From Bradyrhizobium barranii subsp. apii (lineage in GTDB: Bacteria > Pseudomonadota > Alphaproteobacteria > Rhizobiales > Xanthobacteraceae), in NCBI RefSeq assembly GCF_011516635.5, contig NZ_CP096255.1, positions 2,478,501 through 2,542,500 of the forward strand: a DNA stretch of 64,000 bases, read 5' to 3'. Below, in pieces: positions 8,832-18,157 of the stretch. The notes beneath the pieces were generated by a model that was given only the letters and a program-made list of their open reading frames with translations, was not told where the DNA came from and did no database searches. The translations under genes and the position numbers were made by a program. Each line of letters opens with the position of its first letter. Within the stretch, counting starts at the first letter, position 1.

Positions 8832-8866
8832 TCTCGTCCCCTGATATCGAATAATTATCCCGAGGA

Positions 8867-8893
8867 TGTCGTTTGATGTTGGCCCCGTTCGAC
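8867..8893 (+). promoter_or_regulatory. Candidate ECF-sigma promoter of second DGPF gene
   Basis: TGTCGT (8867-8872), 17 bases, CGAC (8890-8893): same motif and spacing as the element at 8415-8441. It would drive yciI copy 2 together with the sigma gene, giving positive autoregulation. Confidence 0.55.
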
Positions 8894-8931
8894 TGGATGT
8901 CGGCAATCAGGCCGAACAACAGGAGTAAGCC

Positions 8932-9282
8932 ATGCAGTACCTACTGCTGATCTACCGGAACGAAGCGAAAATGATCAACATGTCCCCCGCGGACCGTCAG
9001 GCGCTGTCGGCGGAGTACGGCACTTACACGCAGTCCATCGTCCAGAGCGGCCATTTCAAGGCCGGCGACGGGCTTCAGCCGACCACGACGGCGACCACCG
9101 TGCGCGTGCGCGAGGGCAAGACCCTGACGACCGACGGTCCCTTCGCGGAGACTCGCGAGCAGCTCGCCGGCTACTATCTGGTCGAGGCCAAGGATCTGGA
9201 CACCGCCGTCGGACTGGCTGCTCGGATTCCCGAGGCCAAAGAGGGATCCATCGAAGTCAGGCCGGTCATGATCTACAAGTGA
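8932..9282 (+). CDS. YciI/DGPF-domain protein, copy 2
   Basis: 116 residues, same architecture as copy 1 ([12 protein letters not shown] at the start, [17 protein letters not shown] for the DGPF motif, EVRPVMIYK at the end). Differences are scattered conservative changes, so both copies look functional. Its TGA stop overlaps the GTG start of the sigma factor gene (GTGA), indicating translational coupling. Role as for copy 1: DGPF proteins accompany ECF42 sigma factors, function unknown. Confidence 0.92.
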   Translation: MQYLLLIYRNEAKMINMSPADRQALSAEYGTYTQSIVQSGHFKAGDGLQPTTTATTVRVREGKTLTTDGPFAETREQLAGYYLVEAKDLDTAVGLAARIPEAKEGSIEVRPVMIYK

Positions 9283-10514
9283 TCTGTCCTGCCGACATCG
9301 CTCGGATTTTTCGCGACGAGGCGGGGCGGGTGCTTGCCACGCTGATCCGCCTCGTCGGCGATTTCGATCTCGCCGAGGACGCGCTCCAGGATGCCTTCGC
9401 GGTCGCGCTGGAGCGCTGGTCGGCGGGCGAGGTGCCCGATAATCCGCGCGCCTGGCTGGTCAATGTCGGTCGCAACAAGGCGATCGATCGCATCCGGCGG
9501 CAGGCCGTGTTCCGCGGCAAGCAGCGGGCGCTCGTGCATGAGCTCGAGTTCAACGCGCAGGCGCGCGACGAGCCGCCAGCAACGCTCGATGACGATATGC
9601 TGCGGCTGATCTTCACGTGCTGCCATCCAGCCTTCGCCATCGAGGTCCAGGTCGCGCTGACGCTGCGCACCGTCTGCGGGCTGTCCATGGCGCAGGTCGC
9701 GCGCGCCTTTCTCGTCGGCGAGGATGCGATGGCGCAGCGCCTCGTCCGCGCCAAGCAGAAGATCAGGCTCGCCGGCATTCCTTATGAAGTGCCCGAGCAC
9801 GCCGCGCTTGCGCCGCGGCTCAACGGCGTGCTCGCCGTGATCTATCTCGTCTTCACCGAAGGCTATGTTGCGACCTCGGGTGCGGATTTGATGCGGCCCG
9901 ATCTCGCGGTCGAAGCGATCAGGCTCGGCCGGTTGCTCGACCGGCTGATGCCGGATCGCGCCGGGATCAAAGGCCTGCTCGCCTTGATGTTACTGCACGA
10001 TGCGCGCCGTGCCGGGCGCGAGACCACAGCCGGCGACGTCGTTCTGCTGGAAGAGCAGGATCGTTCGCTCTGGAATTGTGTGCAGATCGAGGAAGGTCTG
10101 CGTCTCGTGGACGACGCGCTCCGCGTGCCTGGCCGCCCGCAGCCCTATGCTGTGCAGGCCGCGATCGCCGCGCTGCATGCCCGTGCGCCGAGCTACGAGC
10201 AGACCGACTGGCCGCAGATCGCTGGCCTCTACGAAGTGCTCTTGCGCATCAATCCGTCGCCGGTGATCGAGCTTAACCATGCCGCCGCAGTCTCGATGGT
10301 CGACGGCCCGGCGCGCGCGCTCGATCTCGTCGACGCGATCACCGCGCGCGGCGGGCTTGGCGGCTACGAGCTGTTGCCCGCGGTGCGCGCGGATCTGTTG
10401 CGACGGCTTGGGCGCAAGGGCGAAGCGCGCGAGGCGTATGTCGCCGCGACGGCGGCGACGCAGCTGGAGCCGTTGCGGCGGCTCTATGCGCGACGGATGC
10501 GGGAGATGGAGTAG
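9279..10514 (+). CDS. ECF RNA polymerase sigma factor with C-terminal DUF6596/TPR-like extension (ECF42-like)
   Basis: 411 residues from GTG at 9279. Residues ~5-75 are sigma region 2 ([36 protein letters not shown]) and ~105-165 region 4 (helix-turn-helix around [20 protein letters not shown]). The remaining ~240 residues are an alpha-helical extension typical of ECF42 (SnoaL-free, DUF6596) factors. No anti-sigma gene is adjacent, which also fits ECF42, where the extension is thought to modulate activity. It likely directs RNA polymerase to the two TGTCGT-N17-CGAC promoters upstream. The signal is unknown; metabolic or antibiotic stress is suggested for relatives. Confidence 0.9.
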   Translation: MICPADIARIFRDEAGRVLATLIRLVGDFDLAEDALQDAFAVALERWSAGEVPDNPRAWLVNVGRNKAIDRIRRQAVFRGKQRALVHELEFNAQARDEPPATLDDDMLRLIFTCCHPAFAIEVQVALTLRTVCGLSMAQVARAFLVGEDAMAQRLVRAKQKIRLAGIPYEVPEHAALAPRLNGVLAVIYLVFTEGYVATSGADLMRPDLAVEAIRLGRLLDRLMPDRAGIKGLLALMLLHDARRAGRETTAGDVVLLEEQDRSLWNCVQIEEGLRLVDDALRVPGRPQPYAVQAAIAALHARAPSYEQTDWPQIAGLYEVLLRINPSPVIELNHAAAVSMVDGPARALDLVDAITARGGLGGYELLPAVRADLLRRLGRKGEAREAYVAATAATQLEPLRRLYARRMREME

Positions 10515-10528
10515 TTGCTAGATACTCC

Positions 10529-10612
10529 GTCATTGCGAGGAGCGTAGCGACGAAGCAATCCAGACTCTTTCCACGGAGGCAGTCTGGATTGCTTCGCTGC
10601 GCTCGCAATGAC
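10529..10612. repeat. Palindromic repeat (GTCATTGCGAGGAGCG family)
   Basis: GTCATTGCGAGGAGCG at one end and its complement CGCTCGCAATGAC at the other, with the arms also sharing AAGCAATCCAGACT / AGTCTGGATTGCTT. It sits between the convergent sigma factor and amidase genes and could act as a two-way terminator. A different sequence family from the element at 7694. Confidence 0.8.
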
Positions 10613-10633
10613 CGGAGTGTGTGGCTTGCGCCG

Positions 10634-11497
10634 TTACTTCGCCGCGACCGCCGTTGCATCCGCCGGCAGGCTCGCGAGCAACGCCTGCAATGTCGACAGC
10701 GTCGAGTGATCCGCGACACCATCGAGCCGCGCGGGGCGGAAATGGCGCTGGAAGGCGGTGACGACTTCCATCGTCGCGGCGTCGTATTTGCCGGTCAGCG
10801 GCACGCCGTAGCCGTATCGGGCGAGCGCCTGCTGCAGGCTCAGCACCTCGTCGCTGATGGTGCCGAGCATCAGGCTCTCGCCGCGCACGACCGGCGCGGG
10901 CGTCACCCAGTGTCCGACGCCGGAATTGGCCAGCGAATGCCACGGAAATTTCTCGCCGGGATCCTTCTTGCGCGCCGGCGCGACGTCGGAATGGCCGAGC
11001 ACCCGGTGCGCGGCGACGTTGCGGCGAAGCATGATGCCGCGGCACAACGTGATCACGGCGGCGATCTGGCGCGACGGATATTCCGGATAGCCCCAGTCAT
11101 GGCCGCGATTGATGATCTCGATGCCGATCGAGCAGGAGTTGATGTCGTCCTCGCCGGCCCAGGACGAGACGCCCGCGTGCCAGGCGCGCTTGGCCTCGGG
11201 CACGCATTGCACGATGCGGCCGTCCTCCAGCACGACGTAATGCGCCGACACTTCGGTGCCCGCCGTGCACAGCCGCGCCAGCGCGCCCTCGACGTCGGGC
11301 ATGCCGGTGTAGTGCAGCAGGATCATATCCGGCTGCCGTCCCTTGTTGCGGTCGCCATGGTTCGGCGAAGGGATGATGTCGGAGACGATCGAGGAATCCG
11401 GCTCGAACGTCCGCGTGTTCGCCGCGGCCTTGGGAACCGGAAGAACGCGTTGACGTTTCGAATCAGATCCAGACGGCGTGGAAGGACCGGACGACAT
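10634..11497 (-). CDS. N-acetylmuramoyl-L-alanine amidase, AmpD-like, with peptidoglycan-binding domain
   Basis: 287 residues. An amidase_2 domain (residues ~45-190) carries likely zinc ligands in ILLHYTGM and in AAHRVLGHSDVAPARKKDPG. A PG_binding_1 three-helix domain follows (LQQALARYGYGVPLTGKYDA, residues ~220-280). The enzyme cleaves the bond between MurNAc and L-Ala in peptidoglycan or anhydro-muropeptides. No signal peptide is obvious, so it may recycle muropeptides in the cytoplasm like AmpD. It is divergent from the dcw cluster, which suits its cell-wall role. Confidence 0.9.
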   Translation of the reverse strand: MSSGPSTPSGSDSKRQRVLPVPKAAANTRTFEPDSSIVSDIIPSPNHGDRNKGRQPDMILLHYTGMPDVEGALARLCTAGTEVSAHYVVLEDGRIVQCVPEAKRAWHAGVSSWAGEDDINSCSIGIEIINRGHDWGYPEYPSRQIAAVITLCRGIMLRRNVAAHRVLGHSDVAPARKKDPGEKFPWHSLANSGVGHWVTPAPVVRGESLMLGTISDEVLSLQQALARYGYGVPLTGKYDAATMEVVTAFQRHFRPARLDGVADHSTLSTLQALLASLPADATAVAAK

Positions 11498-11927
11498 AGA
11501 CAGCTCAAGTCGGACAGAGAGTGGGCCAAGCCCTTCTCTTTACTATTCCTTTACCCTCCGCCGCGCGCAATCGCGCGGCGCGGTTAATGGATGCATTTTG
11601 GCGCATGTGTGTGGATGGAGCATCACCGACGCGTCACCTTTTCGACTTGTAACAAGCCGATCAACGCTTTCTTAACGCTAAGGGCCGTTACTGAGGATTG
11701 AAGAGCCGACCCGCGTCCGGAGGCGGCCAAAGCGTATTTTGGCTCGAAATCCCATGGCTGCCCGACAAATTCCACTGGGAACACTGGGTTTGCGGCCCGG
11801 GATGACCGGGCTCGGTAACCATGCTGGACGAGGGTTGGGTCGTGGAACCGCCGCGACGCGGAATTATTCGAGGCGTTATGGACTCGCTCGTCCCAGATCT
11901 CGCATGGACGCTCTGCGGGTGTGGCGC
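11498..11927. other. Divergent gap between amidase and rsmH (430 bases); mraZ not seen
   Basis: The gap holds a 9-bp perfect hairpin (arms 11559-11567 and 11572-11580, loop CAAT). It also holds an A/T-richer stretch around 11620-11690 (CTTGTAACAAG, TTTCTTAACGCTAA) that probably contains promoters, and a scrap of a repeat (CCCGGGATGACCGGG, ~11798-11812). The usual first dcw gene, mraZ, is not recognisable in any frame. The frame of rsmH stays open back to 11739, but that part shows no family resemblance. Confidence 0.5.
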
Positions 11928-12917
11928 ATGAGCTCGGTTCCGCACATCCCCGTTCTTGGCCGCGAGGCGGTCGATCATCTCGCGCCGCGCGCGGGCGGTA
12001 TCTATGTCGACGCCACCTTCGGCGCCGGCGGCTACAGCCGCGCCATTCTCGACGTGCCGGGAACCCGGCTGATTGCGATCGATCGCGACCGCACGGCGAT
12101 CGCCGGCGGGGCTGAGCTCGTCGAACGCTCCGCGGGCCGGTTGACGTTGGTCGAGGATCGCTTCTCCAATCTCGCCGAGGTCTGTGCGGCGCAAGGCGTC
12201 GATGCCGTCGACGGCGTCGTGATGGATGTCGGGGTCTCCTCGATGCAGCTCGACCAGGCCGGCCGCGGCTTCTCCTTCCGTCTCGACGGCCCGCTCGACA
12301 TGCGGATGGGGCAGGCGGGGCCGACGGCGGCCGACATTGTCGCGCGCGCCTCGGAAAGCGATCTCGCCGACATCATCTATCTCTTTGGTGAGGAGCGGCA
12401 GTCGCGCCGCATCGCCCGCGCCATCGTCGCCGACCGGCAGGAGACGCCGTTCACGACAACGCGCGCGCTCGCCGATCTCGTCGGCCGGGTCGTGCGCTCG
12501 AAACCCGGCGATATTCATCCGGCGACGCGAACGTTCCAGGCCCTGCGCATCTTCGTCAACGAAGAGCTCGAGGAACTCCAGACCGCGCTCGCTGCGGCCG
12601 AGCGCGTGCTCAGGCCGGACGGCCGCCTCGTGGTGGTCTCGTTCCATTCGCTGGAAGACCGCATCGTCAAGAATTTCCTCTCCGAGCGTAGCAAGACAGG
12701 CGGCGGTTCGCGGCATCTGCCGGAAGTGGCGCAAACCGCGCCGAGCTTCCAACTGCTGACCCGGCGGCCGGTGATCGCGGGTGAGGAGGAAGTCGCGCAT
12801 AATCCGCGCGCGCGTTCCGCAAAGCTGCGCGCCGCTGAACGTACCGATGCGCCCGCGCACGACGACGGCGAGACCTCGTCCTGGCCAAAGCTCTCCGACG
12901 TGATGAGGGGCGGCTAG
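11928..12917 (+). CDS. rsmH: 16S rRNA (cytosine1402-N4)-methyltransferase
   Basis: 329 residues from the ATG at 11928, where the conserved [13 protein letters not shown] start begins; upstream in-frame starts add sequence unlike the family. The SAM-binding motif [16 protein letters not shown] lies at ~26-41, and [14 protein letters not shown] and [16 protein letters not shown] are family signatures. RsmH methylates N4 of C1402 in the ribosomal decoding centre. As usual it heads the dcw cluster; ftsL starts three bases after its stop. Confidence 0.95.
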   Translation: MSSVPHIPVLGREAVDHLAPRAGGIYVDATFGAGGYSRAILDVPGTRLIAIDRDRTAIAGGAELVERSAGRLTLVEDRFSNLAEVCAAQGVDAVDGVVMDVGVSSMQLDQAGRGFSFRLDGPLDMRMGQAGPTAADIVARASESDLADIIYLFGEERQSRRIARAIVADRQETPFTTTRALADLVGRVVRSKPGDIHPATRTFQALRIFVNEELEELQTALAAAERVLRPDGRLVVVSFHSLEDRIVKNFLSERSKTGGGSRHLPEVAQTAPSFQLLTRRPVIAGEEEVAHNPRARSAKLRAAERTDAPAHDDGETSSWPKLSDVMRGG

Positions 12918-12920
12918 CGC

Positions 12921-13313
12921 ATGCGCTTCATCCACCTCCTCGTCATCGGCGCGCTGATCTTCGCGGCGGCCTATGTCTACCGGATCAAGATGGACTCCAC
13001 GGCGCGCACCGAAAAGGTGCTGCGGCTGCATGCGGAGATCCGCGAGCAGCGCGATGCAATCGCGGCGCTGCGCTCCGAATGGGCCAAGCTCGATGCGCCC
13101 TTGCGTCTGCAGGGCCTTTCCGACCGGCATCTGCCGCTCAAGCCGGTCAACGGCACGCAATATGACTCGCTGAAGAACCTGCCGGAGCGTCCGCCGCGGA
13201 TGTTCAGGCCGGGCGAGCCGGATCCGATCGGGGCCATGCTCAACACCATCGAAGCCGCGAGCGATCCGGATACGGTGACGGGCTCCGTTCCTCAGCCCGA
13301 GGACAAGCAATGA
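12921..13313 (+). CDS. ftsL: Cell division protein FtsL-like
   Basis: 130 residues: a short cytoplasmic start, one transmembrane helix (FIHLLVIGALIFAAAYVY), then a coiled-coil stretch (KVLRLHAEIREQRDAIAALRSEWAKL) and a Pro-rich tail. Size, topology and position between rsmH and ftsI identify FtsL, a periplasmic coiled-coil partner of FtsB and FtsQ in the divisome. Sequence conservation in this family is always weak, so the call rests mostly on context. It overlaps ftsI by ATGA. Confidence 0.85.
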   Translation: MRFIHLLVIGALIFAAAYVYRIKMDSTARTEKVLRLHAEIREQRDAIAALRSEWAKLDAPLRLQGLSDRHLPLKPVNGTQYDSLKNLPERPPRMFRPGEPDPIGAMLNTIEAASDPDTVTGSVPQPEDKQ

Positions 13314-15064
13314 GCGCTGTGACCCCGGCCAAGCCAACTCAAAAGCCGCCCGAGCCCTGGCGGCAGCGGCTGATCCGCAGCCTGCTCTACGGGCGCAACG
13401 TTGACCGCGCCGCGAAGGCGCGCGCGCGCGTTGGCCTCGCGATGATCGCCTTTACCTCGGTCTACGTCCTGATCGGCGGCCGGCTTGTGATGTTCGCGAT
13501 CGGTGCCGACGCCCACAGCGCGCGCCGTGCTGCCGCGCAAGAGGTGGTCGCGACCGCGCGGCCCGACATCGTCGACCGCAACGGCGCGATCCTGGCAACC
13601 GACGTCAAGGCCGCGAGCCTGTTCGGCGAGCCGCGCCGCATCATCGACAAGGACGAGGCGATCGAGCTTCTCACCGCAACTGTGCCGGACCTCGATGAAG
13701 CCGAGGTGCGCGAGCGCCTGTCGTCGCGAAAGGGCTTCGTCTGGCTCAAGCGCGAGATCACGCCGAAGCAGCAGCAGGACATCCACAAGCTCGGCATTCC
13801 CGGCATCGGCTTCCTGCGCGAGAACAAGCGCGTCTATCCGACCGGCAACGAGGTCGCCCACCTCATCGGTCTCGTCAACATCGACAACCAGGGCATCGCC
13901 GGCATGGAGAAGTGGCTCGACAATCAAGGTCTCGCCGATCTCCACCGCGCAGGCTTTGCCACCGACCGGCTGCAGAAGCCGATCGAGCTGTCGGTCGATC
14001 TGCGCGTCGAGCACGCGCTGCGCGACGAGCTCTTGAAGGCCAAGGAGAAGTACCACACCAAGGCCGCCTCCGGCATCGTCTCGAATGTCAAGACCGGCGA
14101 GATCGTGGCGATGGTCTCGCTTCCGGATTTCGATCCCAACAATCCGAAGGAAGCGCACGACCCCGACCGCATCAACCGCCTGACCACGGGCGTCTACGAG
14201 ATGGGCTCGACCTTCAAGGCCTTCACGCTGGCGATGGCGCTCGATTCCGGAAAGATCAATTTGAACTCGTCGTGGGATGCACGCGGAAACCTGCACTACG
14301 GCAAGTTCACCATCCACGACAGTCATTCGCTCGGACGTTTCATCAACACCAAAGAAGTGTTTTATTACTCCTCCAACATCGGCGCTGCGCGGATCGCGCT
14401 CGGCCAGGGTGTCGAGGCGCACAAGGCGTTCCTTGCCAAGATGGGCCAGTTGACGCGGCTGCGCACCGAGCTGCCGGAGAGCGCAGCTCCGCTGGTGCCG
14501 CGCCGCTGGAGCGAGCTGAACACGGTCACCATCGCGTTCGGCCAGGGTCTGTCGGTGGCGCCGCTCCAGGCGGTGATGGGCATCAACGCGCTGATGAACG
14601 GTGGCTATTTGATTCCGCCGACCTTCATGAAGCGAAGCGAAGCTGAAGCGGCGGCGATGGCCAAGCGCGTGATCAAGCAAGAGACCAGCGACAAGATGCG
14701 GTATCTGATGCGGCTCAATGCGGAGGTCGGGTCGGCGAGACAGGCAGACGTCAAGGGCTATTATGTCGGCGGCAAGACCGGCACGTCCGAGAAAGTCATC
14801 AATGGCCGCTACGCCAAGAAGCGGGTTCTCAACTCCTTCACGGCGATCATGCCCTCCGACAATCCAAAGTATCAGATCCTGATCATGCTGGACGAGCCGC
14901 AGGCGCTGCCCGAAACGCATGGTTTCATCACCTCGGGCTGGAACGCAGTGCCGACCGGCGGCAAGGTGATCGAGCGGATCGCGCCGCTTCTGGGCATCGA
15001 GCCACGGTTTGACCTGCCGCCGTCCGACCGCCTTATTCTTGCAGCATCCAGGACAACCCAGTAA
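13310..15064 (+). CDS. ftsI: Peptidoglycan transpeptidase FtsI (penicillin-binding protein 3)
   Basis: 584 residues. One N-terminal membrane anchor (residues ~44-64), a PBP dimerisation domain (~80-240) and a transpeptidase domain. The catalytic triad of motifs is complete: Ser300-Thr-Phe-Lys303, Ser354-Ser-Asn356 and Lys489-Thr-Gly491. FtsI crosslinks septal peptidoglycan in the periplasm in complex with FtsW and is the target of several beta-lactams. It overlaps ftsL by four bases (ATGA), so translation is probably coupled. murE follows after 84 bases. Confidence 0.97.
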   Translation: MSAVTPAKPTQKPPEPWRQRLIRSLLYGRNVDRAAKARARVGLAMIAFTSVYVLIGGRLVMFAIGADAHSARRAAAQEVVATARPDIVDRNGAILATDVKAASLFGEPRRIIDKDEAIELLTATVPDLDEAEVRERLSSRKGFVWLKREITPKQQQDIHKLGIPGIGFLRENKRVYPTGNEVAHLIGLVNIDNQGIAGMEKWLDNQGLADLHRAGFATDRLQKPIELSVDLRVEHALRDELLKAKEKYHTKAASGIVSNVKTGEIVAMVSLPDFDPNNPKEAHDPDRINRLTTGVYEMGSTFKAFTLAMALDSGKINLNSSWDARGNLHYGKFTIHDSHSLGRFINTKEVFYYSSNIGAARIALGQGVEAHKAFLAKMGQLTRLRTELPESAAPLVPRRWSELNTVTIAFGQGLSVAPLQAVMGINALMNGGYLIPPTFMKRSEAEAAAMAKRVIKQETSDKMRYLMRLNAEVGSARQADVKGYYVGGKTGTSEKVINGRYAKKRVLNSFTAIMPSDNPKYQILIMLDEPQALPETHGFITSGWNAVPTGGKVIERIAPLLGIEPRFDLPPSDRLILAASRTTQ

Positions 15065-15148
15065 TCAACGGGGGTGGGCCGTCGCCGCTGCTGAGTCGGG
15101 GCTTTTCCGAAGATCCGGCTTTCCGGACGGCATGTCGACTGGAAGACC

Positions 15149-16621
15149 ATGAAGCTGCGCGACCTCCTAGGTCAGGACATTCCAGGCAATGATGCCGCAA
15201 TCGAGCCCGCTGTCGCGGCGCTCGATGTGACCGGCGTTGCGCTCGACAGCCGTGTGGTCAAGCCCGGCGATCTCTTCTTCGCCCTCGCGGGCAGCAAGAC
15301 CGACGGCGCGCGCTTCGTCGATGCCGCGATTGCAGCAGGCGCGGTGGCGATCGTCGGCGACCATGCACCTGATGGCAGCAAGGTGCCGTTCGTTACCGTG
15401 GCCAATCCGCGCCGCGCGCTGGCGCTGGCCGCGGCCAAATTCTTCCCCGCACAGCCGGCGACCATCGCGGCGGTGACCGGCACCAGCGGCAAGACCTCGG
15501 TCGCCGCGTTCGCGCGCCAGATCTGGGAGCGACTGGGGCATGCCTCCGCCAGCATCGGCACCATCGGTCTCGTCTCGCCCAGGCGCACCGTCTACGGTTC
15601 GCTGACGACGCCGGATCCGATCGCGCTGCACCGGCAGCTCGATGAGATCGCGCGCGAAGGCGTGACGCATCTCGCCTTCGAGGCGTCCTCGCACGGGCTC
15701 GACCAGTACCGCCTCGACGGTGTCCGTGTCTCCGCCGGCGGCTTCACCAATCTCTCGCGCGACCACATGGATTACCATCCAACCGTCGCGCATTATCTCG
15801 CAGCAAAACTCCGCCTGTTCCGCGAACTGGTCCCGGCGGATGGGGCGGCGGTGATCTCCGCCGATCATGATTGCTCGGCGGAAGCAATCAATGCTGCCAG
15901 GTCGCACGGCCTGCGCGTGCTGGCGGTCGGCCGCAACGGCGACGGGGCAGGCGAGGGCATTCGTCTCGCCGCGGCGGAGGTCGAAGGTTTTTCGCAAGTC
16001 CTTGCCGTCGAACATCGCGGCAAGCGTTATGCGGTCCGGCTGCCGCTGGCCGGCGAATTCCAGATCGAGAACGCGCTGGTGTCAGCCGGCCTTGCCATCG
16101 GCACCGGCAGCGATCCGGCCAACGTGTTTGCGAGCCTCGAACATCTCGAAGGCGCCAAGGGTCGGCTCGAGCGCGTCGGCGAGCGCAACGGTGCGCCGAT
16201 CTTCGTCGACTACGCCCACAAGCCCGACGCGTTGGAGAAGGCGTTGCAGGCTTTGCGGCCTTACGCAAAACGCCGGCTGGTCGTCGTGTTCGGCGCCGGC
16301 GGCGACCGCGATGCCGGCAAGCGCCCGATCATGGGCGAGATCGCGGCCGAAAACGCCGACCGCGTCATCATCACCGACGACAATCCGCGCAGCGAGAAGC
16401 CGGAAGCCATTCGCGCCGAAATCCTCGCGACTGCAAAAGGTGCCCGCGAAATCGGCGACCGTGCCGCGGCGATCCGCACCGCGATCGAGGAGTTGGAAGA
16501 CGGCGATGCGCTGCTCGTCGCCGGCAAGGGCCACGAGACCGGACAGATCGTCGGCGGCGAGGTGCTGCCCTTCAGTGATCACGAGGCGGTCGCCGCCGCA
16601 TTAGCGTCGAGGGATGCATGA
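15149..16621 (+). CDS. murE: UDP-MurNAc-L-Ala-D-Glu:meso-diaminopimelate ligase
   Basis: 490 residues. The ATP loop GTSGKTS is at 111-117. DDNPRSEKP near residue 410 contains the DNPR motif that marks enzymes adding meso-diaminopimelate rather than lysine, as expected for a Gram-negative. Cytoplasmic; third amino-acid addition to the UDP-muropeptide. The stop overlaps the murF start (ATGA at 16618-16621). Confidence 0.97.
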   Translation: MKLRDLLGQDIPGNDAAIEPAVAALDVTGVALDSRVVKPGDLFFALAGSKTDGARFVDAAIAAGAVAIVGDHAPDGSKVPFVTVANPRRALALAAAKFFPAQPATIAAVTGTSGKTSVAAFARQIWERLGHASASIGTIGLVSPRRTVYGSLTTPDPIALHRQLDEIAREGVTHLAFEASSHGLDQYRLDGVRVSAGGFTNLSRDHMDYHPTVAHYLAAKLRLFRELVPADGAAVISADHDCSAEAINAARSHGLRVLAVGRNGDGAGEGIRLAAAEVEGFSQVLAVEHRGKRYAVRLPLAGEFQIENALVSAGLAIGTGSDPANVFASLEHLEGAKGRLERVGERNGAPIFVDYAHKPDALEKALQALRPYAKRRLVVVFGAGGDRDAGKRPIMGEIAAENADRVIITDDNPRSEKPEAIRAEILATAKGAREIGDRAAAIRTAIEELEDGDALLVAGKGHETGQIVGGEVLPFSDHEAVAAALASRDA

Positions 16622-17997
16622 GCGCGCCAATATGGACGGTTGCCGAAGTGGCGCGTGCGCTGGGCGCTGCGGGATCATTTCCGGACACGCCGATCGACTT
16701 CGTCACCCAGGACAGCCGCCTGGTGAAGCCGGGCTGCCTGTTCGTCGCGCTCAGCGGCACGCCGAGCGGCGGCTTCATCTCGGCCTTCGCCAGCGCGCGC
16801 GACGGCTGGGAGTTCGCCGACAAGGCGGAAGCTTCGGGCGCGGTCGCGATGATCGTGCCGCACGAGATCGCCGGCATCCGCATTCCCCAGATCGTCGTCA
16901 AGGACACGCTGATCGACGGTCTCTGGGGCCTCGCACGTGCCGCACGCGCCCGTTTCAACGGACCGGTGATCGGGCTCACCGGCAGCGCGGGCAAGACCAG
17001 CACCAAGGAATTCCTCGCGGCCTACCCCGGCGCCTATGCGAGCCCGTCGAGCTTCAACAATTTCTGGGGCGTGCCGCTGACGCTGTGCAACGCCAGGCCC
17101 GATGCCAGCCTCTGGGTCGTCGAGATGGGCATGAACCAGACCGGCGAGATCGCGCGGCTCAGCGAGCTGACGCGGCCGACCGTTGCGCTCGTCGTCAACG
17201 TTCAGCCGGTGCATCTGGAAAAGCTCGGCTCGCTCGAAGCCATCAGGCGCGAGAAGGTGTCGATCGCGCTCGGCCTGCCCGAGGATGGCGTGCTGGTGCT
17301 GCCTGCCGGGATCAAGGCGCCGGACTGGAAGGGCAAGGTCGTACGCTTCGGCGAGAAAGCCGAGGTGCACGAGGTCGCGCACGCGCCGCATGGCGAGAGC
17401 TGGCAGGTCGTGGCTGCGCTCGGCAAGAAGGAGATCGCCTTCAGCCTGACGCCGGGCGCACCGCACCGCGTGCAGAATGCGCTTGCGGCGCTCGCCTCGA
17501 TCCGCGCCGCGAACCTCGATGCGGCGACGCTTGCGATCAAGCTCGACCGGGTCGGCATCATGACCGGCCGCGGCGTCGAGCAGGCGATTGGCGGCGTCAC
17601 CGTGATCGACGACAGTTTCAACGGCAATCCGGCCAGCGTGGCTGCTGCACTGCAAAGCCTCCAGGCGCGCAACGTGACCGGCGGCCGTCGCATTGCGGTG
17701 CTCGGCGACATGCTGGAACTGGGCGATGACGCACCAAGCTACCATACGGCCCTCGCCAAGCATCTCGACGGCATCGACGGCGTTTACTGCGTAGGTCCCT
17801 TGATGCGCCATCTCTACGAGGTGTTGCCGGCGGGCAAGGGCCTGGGCTGGCACGACGACCCCGTCACGCTGAAGCCGGGCGAGGTCGCAAATCTGCTGAG
17901 GGCAGGCGATGTCGTGGTTGTCAAGGGCAGCAAGAAGATGTTCTGGGTCAACAAGTTTGTGCCGGGCCTAGTGGCCGCCTTGCAGGCAAAGGCGTAA
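16618..17997 (+). CDS. murF: UDP-MurNAc-tripeptide:D-Ala-D-Ala ligase
   Basis: 459 residues, three-domain Mur ligase. The ATP loop TGSAGKTS is at 121-128, and the central motif NNFWGVPLTLCN and VDDSFNGNP-like segment (IDDSFNGNPASV) match MurF. It adds the D-Ala-D-Ala dipeptide made by Ddl to give UDP-MurNAc-pentapeptide. Coupled to murE by a four-base overlap. A 160-base gap separates it from mraY, with only a tiny eight-codon frame in it. Confidence 0.97.
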   Translation: MSAPIWTVAEVARALGAAGSFPDTPIDFVTQDSRLVKPGCLFVALSGTPSGGFISAFASARDGWEFADKAEASGAVAMIVPHEIAGIRIPQIVVKDTLIDGLWGLARAARARFNGPVIGLTGSAGKTSTKEFLAAYPGAYASPSSFNNFWGVPLTLCNARPDASLWVVEMGMNQTGEIARLSELTRPTVALVVNVQPVHLEKLGSLEAIRREKVSIALGLPEDGVLVLPAGIKAPDWKGKVVRFGEKAEVHEVAHAPHGESWQVVAALGKKEIAFSLTPGAPHRVQNALAALASIRAANLDAATLAIKLDRVGIMTGRGVEQAIGGVTVIDDSFNGNPASVAAALQSLQARNVTGGRRIAVLGDMLELGDDAPSYHTALAKHLDGIDGVYCVGPLMRHLYEVLPAGKGLGWHDDPVTLKPGEVANLLRAGDVVVVKGSKKMFWVNKFVPGLVAALQAKA

Positions 17998-18157
17998 ACT
18001 GCTTGGAAGGCGCTGTTCCCGAATCCCACCCTTTGCGGCGCGAAGCCGTCCGTTTTCCCAGAGGTCGCCCGACCCATGAAGAAGACCCGCGAATGCGCGT
18101 GAGGCAAGTCAAGGCCAACACCAGGGCCGCGTGCAAAGGCGCCATAGGACCGTCTGA

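Larger units (their letters stand above)
8395..8847 (+). repeat. Tandem duplication, copy 1 (promoter + yciI + sigma stub)
   Basis: A unit of about 452 bases starts with CGAATAAT..TATCC, contains an ECF-type promoter, a DGPF/YciI gene, and just after its stop a short frame MISSPDIE that resembles the start of the sigma factor (MICPADIA) and ends at once in a stop. Copy 2 follows directly at about 8848. Confidence 0.75.
8848..9300 (+). repeat. Tandem duplication, copy 2
   Basis: The second copy of the 452-base unit begins at CGAATAATTATCC and runs through the second yciI gene into the first codons of the sigma factor gene. In this copy the sigma frame is intact; in copy 1 it is cut to eight codons. 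This shows the unit arose by duplication of promoter, yciI and the sigma start. Confidence 0.75.

Noticed and set aside
11739..11927. N-terminal extension of rsmH
   Set aside because: In frame, but it does not resemble RsmH or MraZ and includes repeat-derived sequence.
18076..18102. Eight-codon frame MKKTRECA before mraY
   Set aside because: It could be a leader peptide, but without a regulatory structure or conservation data there is no support.
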